DNA of 44,883 nt from a virus. The stretch is taken from positions 1 to 44,883 of the IMG/VR virus record IMGVR_UViG_3300042691_012537; one strand, given 5' to 3'. Both the position numbers and the translations under genes were made by a program. The notes beneath the pieces are model-generated. The model saw only the letters and a list, made by a program, of their open reading frames with translations, was not told where the DNA came from and searched no databases. Positions 39,453 through 44,883 of this stretch are shown here, piece by piece. Numbering within the stretch: the first letter of the stretch is position 1; every line of letters starts with the position of its first letter.

Positions 39453-40588
39453 TTTATCAAACTCGCAAACTCAGGCCACAGTTTCTCAAACTGCCCAGCT
39501 TGATCAGGGTGGTATTGAGTTTCAATCTCTTGGATATGCTTGGCCAACTTGCGAGCCACGGCAGGCTTTGATTCTGTCACTGCTTGATAGTTACGCAATG
39601 CCTGGTCAAGGAAGCCACGGTCAGCAGGTGTAGCAAGTCCTGAAGCATAAAAGCGTTCAATTTCTTCAGCAGCCGGCTTGGCGACTTCTGGCCCATGCAA
39701 GAACGGATCAAGATAGTCTGGTTGAAACAAGTTCTGCCATAACACACTCACACCCTGATCTGCTGCAAACTGTCTAAACTCTGTGATCCTTGTAGCATTG
39801 TAGATGTTGTACACTGCATGAATGCCGCCCCAGTGCCCTTGTTTGAACAAGTCTTTGACAATAGCAAGGTTATGTAACACTTGGTCCCACTTACCGCCAT
39901 AACGCACATATTCAAAACGATCACCTGTGTTGTCAAAGCTCATTGACCAGCCAACTTTCTTGCGCTGTGCTAGCTTGCGGAAAATTTTATTTTTCTCAAG
40001 ATCCACGTTCATGTTGGTAATCAGTGTGACTGTGCAATCTTCAGGGATAACATCCAACAAGCGTTCGTTCTCAGGAAGCAACAATGGCTCGCCACCAACA
40101 AGTGCAACGTCTCGAATGTGTGCTTTATGCTCTTCCAAGAAGTCACACACCTGTTCATAGTAGGGACGACTACCAGACTTGAATGGAATGCCTTTGAGTG
40201 CAGACCATTTGGAGCTTGCCCACTCTGAACAATAGTTACAGCTTAGGTTACAGGTGGTATTCCAGCGCACGTCTACAATTACAGGATAGTGATAGTGTTC
40301 ACCAGCTGTGGCATAGTCAAAGTTGGGATTGGTATCGTTGTGCCACTTGCGTTCAGAGTCTGCACCAAAACGTTCGGCCTGTACACAGTTACTACAGTAC
40401 TTGTGTGCTCGCCCTTGCGACATTTCACTGCGTATTTGTTTCAGGAGATCCGAGTCCAAGATCTCTGTAATAGTGTGATCATTGAGGTTGCCCAGCATGT
40501 TGGGGTCACCTGCACAACAGGTTTTGACATCGCCACGTGGATTGATATGCAGCCCACGCCAAGGGGCTGCGCAAAAGAAATTGGTCAT
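39449..40588 (-). CDS. Radical SAM enzyme with N-terminal twitch-like cysteine cluster (copy 3)
   Basis: 379 residues. C113-x3-C117-x2-C120 (C-N-L-S-C-N-Y-C) is the radical SAM site and V-G-G-E-P at 164-168 the SAM motif. The N-terminus (C6, C24/C25, C65, C68) has the clearest twitch-like pattern of the three copies: C-A-A-P-W at the start, G-D-V-K-T-C-C after a G-rich turn, then C-x2-C. The start has a CGTAAATA box only 4 bases upstream. The SGNH hydrolase follows directly with ATGA coupling. Confidence 0.9.
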   Translation of the reverse strand: MTNFFCAAPWRGLHINPRGDVKTCCAGDPNMLGNLNDHTITEILDSDLLKQIRSEMSQGRAHKYCSNCVQAERFGADSERKWHNDTNPNFDYATAGEHYHYPVIVDVRWNTTCNLSCNYCSEWASSKWSALKGIPFKSGSRPYYEQVCDFLEEHKAHIRDVALVGGEPLLLPENERLLDVIPEDCTVTLITNMNVDLEKNKIFRKLAQRKKVGWSMSFDNTGDRFEYVRYGGKWDQVLHNLAIVKDLFKQGHWGGIHAVYNIYNATRITEFRQFAADQGVSVLWQNLFQPDYLDPFLHGPEVAKPAAEEIERFYASGLATPADRGFLDQALRNYQAVTESKPAVARKLAKHIQEIETQYHPDQAGQFEKLWPEFASLIK

Positions 40589-40602
40589 CCCGTATTTACG
40601 GG
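40589..40602 (-). promoter_or_regulatory. Late promoter-like box CGTAAATA within a palindrome
   Basis: CGTAAATA (40593-40600 on the minus strand) lies 4 bases before the ATG at 40588. It is part of a perfect inverted repeat CCCGTA-TT-TACGGG that could form a hairpin or a protein site. Confidence 0.45.
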
Positions 40603-40606
40603 CAGG

Positions 40607-41044
40607 TCATTGGCACCAAGATGTTTTGGCTTCGCCGTAATACTCACGGGCGAATCCGTTGGCAATCAGCATGCCACGCAGGCTTTGGCCATTCAGTAGC
40701 ACATCGCCCAGCACACGGCCGCCATACTTGTCCCAGTCCATGAGCACAATTTGACGCTTTTGTGAGTTGGCAACGGCTTGTTTGGTAAATGCTGAGGCTG
40801 CTTCGCCACGTTGTGCTTCACTTGGGCACATTGCTCTATGTCCTTTTTCAGGAGTGTCTACACCAAACACACGAATGCTGAGTTCAGATTTGAGTGGTGC
40901 TGGCAGCCAAGTGGCTTGAATACCTACTGTGTCTCCATCAATCACTCGTGTGATCACAGCGTCATAAACAACACCAGGTTTTTGTTTGGGTTGTGCTAGT
41001 ACTAGACAAGGCACTAAGAGTAAGAGTGTTAAGAGTTTTTTCAT
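40607..41044 (-). CDS. Secreted thermonuclease (staphylococcal-nuclease family)
   Basis: 145 residues with a signal peptide (M-K-K-L-L-T-L-L-L-L-V-P-C-L-V-L-A, cleavage likely after A17). The nuclease core keeps all catalytic positions: I-D-G-D-T (metal Asp), R-V-F-G-V-D-T-P-E (Arg, Asp, Thr, Glu) and D-K-Y-G-G-R (second Arg). It should hydrolyse DNA or RNA in the periplasm or outside the cell. It follows the fibre-like gene by 12 bases and precedes radical SAM copy 3. Phage use could be nutrient recycling or blocking rival DNA entry; that is inference. Confidence 0.9.
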   Translation of the reverse strand: MKKLLTLLLLVPCLVLAQPKQKPGVVYDAVITRVIDGDTVGIQATWLPAPLKSELSIRVFGVDTPEKGHRAMCPSEAQRGEAASAFTKQAVANSQKRQIVLMDWDKYGGRVLGDVLLNGQSLRGMLIANGFAREYYGEAKTSWCQ

Positions 41045-41056
41045 TTTGTTTTCTTG

Positions 41057-42649
41057 TTAGTTTGTGAGTTCTTGCCAACCAAATTTGTATAGTACATCAC
41101 CGTTGGTTTGAGTATAGGCCACGCACAGTGTAAGGCTTTCAGGATTGCCGTTGACATCGCGTGCCAACTGCAAACGTTTGGCTACATCTTCACCAATATT
41201 GACTTCATCCCTGGAACTGCTGAGTCCTTGATACACCACTGTGCCATCTGTGATTACGTTGCTGGTTTTCACTGTTTGAACCACAGAGTTTGGCACATTG
41301 CTCCAGGTCACATTACCAATGTTGGCACCTTGTACCAATTGGAACTCGCCATATCTCACATCCAACAACAAGAGGCCAATTTGACTGGGCAGCACCACAG
41401 CATCAGGATAGGCAGGATTGAGCCTGATGCTGGCCAAAGCCACAAGTGTGTTGGCTGAAGATATTCTAGTTATACTGGTATTGTTGGTCACATACTGGAC
41501 CTTGGTGCTGGGACTAAACCCACCTTCACTGATCACAGTTGAGCAGATCTGCTTCATGGTTCTTGAACCAGCGGTGTTGGCAGTGTTGGTTATTTCGTAT
41601 CTGGGATTCAGCGTGGCCGAAGTCATGTACACTGTGGTATTACCAGCTTGGTTAGCATGCTGGAATCGATGACACACAATAAATTCGCCATTGATGACAA
41701 ATCCTGCTCGCACGTTGCCCACACCCAACCACTCAATGTCACACCAGAATATTTGTGTGAGTTCAGGGTTGAGGTTGATGCCAGATGGGTTGGGGGCGGC
41801 ACCTGTTTTCAATGTGTCGCCGTTCCAGGCTGTTTGTGCTATGCGTTCTTCTACCACAACACCAGTGGTGCTGCTGCGGATGACCAAGTAAAGATCTTCG
41901 CCATCTGCTTCAAAATACACACCATTCTTGTCTGTGAAATAGCCCACACGCTGGCGACAACCCACAGCACGATCAGCAAAACAAAACGAACCCATGAACA
42001 ACAGGCTCTTGCCCGGCTGATAGGCCTGTGTAAATCTTGCTTGTGTGATCACACTTGAACCATTGGCAGCAGTCACTGCCATGTTGTGTGAGCTTTCATT
42101 GGCTACATAAGTGTAAGTGCCGCCAGTGGCCGTGACATTGCTGAACTGCCCACCATTGATGTACATGTTCTGGCTATCAAACAAGGTGTAGGGTTCGCTT
42201 ACACGCATGCGACCAAACGCATCAAGATTGGTTCCAGTGATTATGGCGTTGACATTTCCACCAGTGATATTGGCGTTGACATTACCATCCACTGTGATTG
42301 ATCCGCCACCATCTACCACTGTGACATTGGCTGTGATTCCAGCAAGATTGCCACTGAGAGTAGAAACCACGTTGCCAGTAACTGCGGCGTTGACATTGCC
42401 TGTGACTACCCAAGGACTAGTGCCTTGGTACACTGTGACATTGCCAGATTCTACAGTGACTGGCATGGTGTTGCCTGTAAGATCAATATTTCCTATTGAT
42501 CCAATAGCAACGTTGCCTACCGACACGTTGCCAATAATGGCTGCATTTGTTCTGATAAAAACATTGCCAGTCGCTTCGTCAAGCTCCAGGGCTTGATTGA
42601 TATTCCGTAGATACCACGGTGCTACTTGAGTTGGGTCTGGGATTGCCAT
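41057..42649 (-). CDS. Virion structural protein with N-terminal GNV repeats
   Basis: 530 residues. The first 140 hold G-N-V and G-N-[LI] repeats like a beta-helical stalk. They are followed by D-A-F-G-R-M-R-V-S-E-P-Y-T-L-F-D-S-Q, a motif I recall from fibre or virion proteins of many large phages. The rest is a beta-rich domain with C-R-Q-R-V-G-Y-F-T and I-N-G-E-F-I-V-C-H-R-F. It may be a fibre, a decoration or a baseplate-attached protein. TAATG coupling to the preceding paralogue gene places it in the late operon from 44883. Confidence 0.82.
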   Translation of the reverse strand: MAIPDPTQVAPWYLRNINQALELDEATGNVFIRTNAAIIGNVSVGNVAIGSIGNIDLTGNTMPVTVESGNVTVYQGTSPWVVTGNVNAAVTGNVVSTLSGNLAGITANVTVVDGGGSITVDGNVNANITGGNVNAIITGTNLDAFGRMRVSEPYTLFDSQNMYINGGQFSNVTATGGTYTYVANESSHNMAVTAANGSSVITQARFTQAYQPGKSLLFMGSFCFADRAVGCRQRVGYFTDKNGVYFEADGEDLYLVIRSSTTGVVVEERIAQTAWNGDTLKTGAAPNPSGINLNPELTQIFWCDIEWLGVGNVRAGFVINGEFIVCHRFQHANQAGNTTVYMTSATLNPRYEITNTANTAGSRTMKQICSTVISEGGFSPSTKVQYVTNNTSITRISSANTLVALASIRLNPAYPDAVVLPSQIGLLLLDVRYGEFQLVQGANIGNVTWSNVPNSVVQTVKTSNVITDGTVVYQGLSSSRDEVNIGEDVAKRLQLARDVNGNPESLTLCVAYTQTNGDVLYKFGWQELTN

Positions 42650-43032
42650 TATTTGTATCCTTTAAAGCTGTTTAAAGGACTTTTAGTTGCCACGAAGTTG
42701 GGTTCTTCACTGGCTGCTGTGCTCACTGGCTTTTTGCCGCCAGGCGTCTTGGTCATTTTTAATGCGGCATCAATCACAGGATCAACATTGTTGTTGAAAC
42801 CCACAATCACAGCATGTTCGCCAAAGGCAGTTTCTGCTGACCACTCTGGGCGAAATTCATTCACATCGTCTGCTGCTTGATCGCTTCTGGCACGAGCCAT
42901 TGCAACACCAAAACGATAGTTTTTATACGGGTCTGACGCACTCAGCCCGGGAAGCACAAATGTGTTCTTCATGGGTTCTTTGGTTTCTGGGGGCAAGTCA
43001 GCCTGCTCAGTGACGAATTCACGTGCTCGCAT
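42649..43032 (-). CDS. Probable capsid-interior protein, paralogue A
   Basis: 127 residues. M-R-A-R-E-F-V-T-E closely resembles the capsid-targeting peptide of T4 internal proteins (M-K-T-Y-Q-E-F-I-A-E in IPIII), which directs them into the prohead and is cut off by the gp21 protease after Glu. The core has Y-R-F-G-V-A-M-A-R-A and H-A-V-I-V-G-F-N-N-N. The end is S-P-L-N-S-F-K-G-Y-K, shared with paralogue B. The function beyond packaging is unknown. Stop and start overlap the neighbours. Confidence 0.7.
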   Translation of the reverse strand: MRAREFVTEQADLPPETKEPMKNTFVLPGLSASDPYKNYRFGVAMARARSDQAADDVNEFRPEWSAETAFGEHAVIVGFNNNVDPVIDAALKMTKTPGGKKPVSTAASEEPNFVATKSPLNSFKGYK

Positions 43033-43397
43033 CAGTAGCCTTTGAAGCCTTGCACGGGGCTTTGAGTGTTGGTACTAGCTAGTTCTTCACTGTCAAGGTC
43101 GCCTGAATTTAGGTCGGTATATTCAGCACCAGCTGCTTTGAATGCCTGTTTCAGCATGTCGTGTTCAACTCTGGTGTATGGATAGGCACCACGTTTTTTT
43201 CCTATCCAACTTTTTTCATCCATATCCAGTATATCGCCTGATCCGTCAGCCATGGCCACTGCCATCATCACACGATTCAGAGTGTAGTCACTGTTGGCAC
43301 GTTCGCCGTCACTGAACAGGGTCAACCCTACAGTGGCAGCTTGACGACGTTTTCCAATCTTGCCGTCTCGCTCAGTGATAAACTCTTGTGCTCGCAT
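43032..43397 (-). CDS. Probable capsid-interior protein, paralogue B
   Basis: 121 residues. M-R-A-Q-E-F-I-T-E matches the T4 capsid-targeting peptide as in paralogue A. The core (N-R-V-M-M-A-V-A-M-A-D-G, then H-D-M-L-K-Q-A-F-K-A-A-G) aligns loosely with A, and the end is S-P-V-Q-G-F-K-G-Y. A tandem duplication with divergence is likely. Each gene overlaps the next by one base. Confidence 0.7.
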   Translation of the reverse strand: MRAQEFITERDGKIGKRRQAATVGLTLFSDGERANSDYTLNRVMMAVAMADGSGDILDMDEKSWIGKKRGAYPYTRVEHDMLKQAFKAAGAEYTDLNSGDLDSEELASTNTQSPVQGFKGY

Positions 43398-43687
43398 TAG
43401 CTGCCTGCGCCGATCACACCTGCTGTAGCAGAGCTTGCTGTGCCCAGTTCTAGTGCAGTAAAAGGTGTTCCAGTCACAGTGACTCGATTGCCTGCGCCAG
43501 CATACACTTCAAACACAGTGTTTGCAGGTATGGCGATTGGTGCACTATAAATGTTGCCTGCTGCCGCAGCACTACCCAGCGACACTGCAAACGACTGATA
43601 AGTTACAGCATTGGCTGCTGTGGAAATTTGCAGCTTGTCAGTGTAGACCACAGCATTGGCCAAACTGGTGTATACATTGGCTGGCAT
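43397..43687 (-). CDS. Small beta-rich virion protein
   Basis: 96 residues, rich in Ala, Val, Thr and Gly (N-I-Y-S-A-P-I-A-I-P-A-N-T-V-F-E-V-Y-A-G-A-G), with no charged helix. It looks like a small beta-sandwich, decoration or cement type. TAATG overlaps on both ends link it to the 56-aa gene and paralogue B. No family recognised. Confidence 0.75.
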   Translation of the reverse strand: MPANVYTSLANAVVYTDKLQISTAANAVTYQSFAVSLGSAAAAGNIYSAPIAIPANTVFEVYAGAGNRVTVTGTPFTALELGTASSATAGVIGAGS

Positions 43688-43857
43688 TATTTGGCATCCT
43701 TGTTGGGTTGTGACACCACAGGTTGGTACAACTCACGAGTTTGGTACAGCACGCCTGGTATTTCCACAGGTGTTTGACGTCCTGTTTGTGGTGCTGGAGC
43801 ATGTGGATTCAACACTGGCACAGTGGTCAATACTGATTCTTTAAGAATTTTACTCAT
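43687..43857 (-). CDS. Small Pro-rich virion-region protein, 56 residues
   Basis: It reads M-S-K-I-L-K-E-S-V-L-T-T-V-P-V and ends with P-V-V-S-Q-P-N-K-D-A-K; nine prolines suggest an extended chain. The ribosome site AAAGGA and the TAATG junction with the 96-aa gene make it a convincing gene despite its size. It may bridge larger virion proteins, but nothing proves that. Confidence 0.7.
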   Translation of the reverse strand: MSKILKESVLTTVPVLNPHAPAPQTGRQTPVEIPGVLYQTRELYQPVVSQPNKDAK

Positions 43858-43861
43858 GATA

Positions 43862-44883
43862 TTATCCTTTGTATGCTCGCCATTGGTTAGTTAAACCAAA
43901 AATGCTTTCTTGAACTTTTTCCATGTCACCATCACCGTCGAGGTCAGCTTCTTTTTTACCAGCAGCACGGGCCTTGGCTAAGTTACCAGTAAACTTGTTG
44001 CCTTCTTCTACATCATCTTCGTCGACTTTTTTGGCTTCTTTGATTCCGGCCATTTCCATCATGCGTTTGATAGCATCTTCTTCGGCTTCAGCATAGCTGT
44101 GTTGACGATCATCTTGACTGGCCAACACAGGAACTGTGCTTTGTCCTGTTGACTTGGGGCCATTCAAGCCGCCACTGTATTCTAATGCATTGCCTTCTTC
44201 AGTGTTGGTAGGATAGTCAGGTTGATTCATATCAACTTCGTCTACTTTTTCGTCGCTGCAACCGCAGCCTGGTTGACCGCAACCGCAGGCTGACTTATAG
44301 CCACCGCCACCATAGCCTTCGCTGTCGTTGCCGCCAAGACCTGCATTTTTCAACAGTTCTGCTAACTTGACTGCATCATCGTCACTGGCAGTAATGGTCA
44401 AACTTTTACCGCCTTCGGTGCTGTTGCTCATGTTAATACTCATGCTTTCGTTGAGCGTAGCGTCAAGGCGACTCATGCTTTCAGCAATCATTTCTTCAAG
44501 ATCGCGGTTCATGCTGTCATAGATGCCTTTGCCATAGCTGAAACCACTGCTTGCGGTAGGTGTACCCGAGCCGCCGGCTTCTTCAGTTTTTTCTTTCTTC
44601 TTGGGAGCCTTCTCAGGCAAGCCTTTGTGCTTGGTAGCAGCAAAGTCTTCTGCGTCTTTCTTGCCCATGCTCTTGGCAACTTTAGCAACTTCTTTGCTCG
44701 GGGCTTTTTCGCCCTTTTGCGTTGCATGGACCATGCCCATGAACTTTTGTTGCTTTTTGCTTACAGCTTTTTCGTCAAGCTCTTCTTCTCTAACTTGTGC
44801 GTCACCTGATTGTTGATTTTTAATCAGGGTCATTGCTGCATACAACACAGACTCTAACCGGCTAGCAAAACCTTGTGGGAATT
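43862..44883 (-). CDS. Virion or prohead-core protein (5' end outside window)
   Basis: The frame runs open to the window edge, so the true start lies beyond it; the GTG at 44848 is probably internal. K-K-Q-Q-K-F-M-G-M-V-H-A then K-E-V-A-K-V-A-K-S-M and T-K-H-K-G-L-P-E-K are landmarks I recall from T4-like cyanophage structural proteins. A Cys-rich G-C-G-Q-P-G-C-G-C turn near residue 200 (counted from that GTG) could bind metal. V-E-E-G-N and T-E-E-G-N look like prohead-protease sites. The C-terminus is W-R-A-Y-K-G. Confidence 0.75.
   Translation of the reverse strand, partial: FPQGFASRLESVLYAAMTLIKNQQSGDAQVREEELDEKAVSKKQQKFMGMVHATQKGEKAPSKEVAKVAKSMGKKDAEDFAATKHKGLPEKAPKKKEKTEEAGGSGTPTASSGFSYGKGIYDSMNRDLEEMIAESMSRLDATLNESMSINMSNSTEGGKSLTITASDDDAVKLAELLKNAGLGGNDSEGYGGGGYKSACGCGQPGCGCSDEKVDEVDMNQPDYPTNTEEGNALEYSGGLNGPKSTGQSTVPVLASQDDRQHSYAEAEEDAIKRMMEMAGIKEAKKVDEDDVEEGNKFTGNLAKARAAGKKEADLDGDGDMEKVQESIFGLTNQWRAYKG

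Noticed and set aside
1-44883. tRNA genes, insertion sequences, integrase or attachment sites
   Set aside because: No cloverleaf, transposase or integrase motif, or flanking repeat was noticed by eye. A tRNAscan-SE run would settle the tRNA question.

Overview
The window is part of a T4-type myovirus genome. Recognisable T4-family genes are a replicative helicase (gp41), primase (gp61), UvsW, UvsX, UvsY, ssDNA-binding protein (gp32) and large terminase (gp17). Around them lie small conserved proteins of the kind carried by marine cyanophage and pelagiphage T4-like viruses. Genes are tightly packed, with many ATGA or TAATG junctions. No tRNA, insertion sequence, integrase or CRISPR array was seen. 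Consensus sigma70 promoters, AAGGAG ribosome sites and a Sec signal peptide on a phage nuclease suggest a Gram-negative bacterial host; the species cannot be told. GC looks moderate (not computed), higher than expected for a Pelagibacter phage. No gene-free stretch exceeds 300 bases; the longest are 31758-31905 and 16776-16869.

Layout. 1-2838 (minus): a large protein combining a Pol-beta-type nucleotidyltransferase motif with a ligase-like KxDG motif, plus two small genes. 2915-6648: a Gly/Asn-repeat fibre, a radical SAM enzyme and an Fe(II)/2-oxoglutarate oxygenase-like protein. 6645-9060: gp41 and gp61. 9085-13642: a structural protein, conserved small genes, a possible clamp-loader subunit, a cupin and a very short protein with C-family DNA polymerase motifs. 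13692-16751: a methyltransferase, UvsW and an unknown gene. 16870-19275: an early region of tiny genes and an AAA+ ATPase, read from four near-identical sigma70 promoters. 19335-26979: a cell-surface glycan island with four GT-B-like proteins, three GT-A-like glycosyltransferases, two methyltransferases and a cytidylyltransferase-cupin fusion. 27003-31757: uvsY, a second radical SAM enzyme, an acidic protein, uvsX, an unknown gene and gp32. 31906-34363: a glycosyltransferase-like protein and two more oxygenase-fold proteins. 34377-44883: a large Ala/Pro-rich structural protein, terminase, an SGNH hydrolase coupled to a third radical SAM enzyme, a secreted nuclease, fibre-like and capsid-interior-like proteins.

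How it fits together. The replication and recombination genes form the usual T4 machine. The surface island together with the SGNH esterase could remodel a host capsule or O-antigen, or decorate virions. Two promoter classes are visible: early sigma70 promoters with normal leaders and Shine-Dalgarno sites, and T4-late-like TAAATA boxes. At several transcription-unit heads the box lies only 4-8 bases before the ATG, so those mRNAs may be leaderless. The most unusual items are the three N-terminal-twitch radical SAM enzymes, the mini C-family polymerase-like protein, the nucleotidyltransferase/ligase-like fusion and the leaderless promoter layout.
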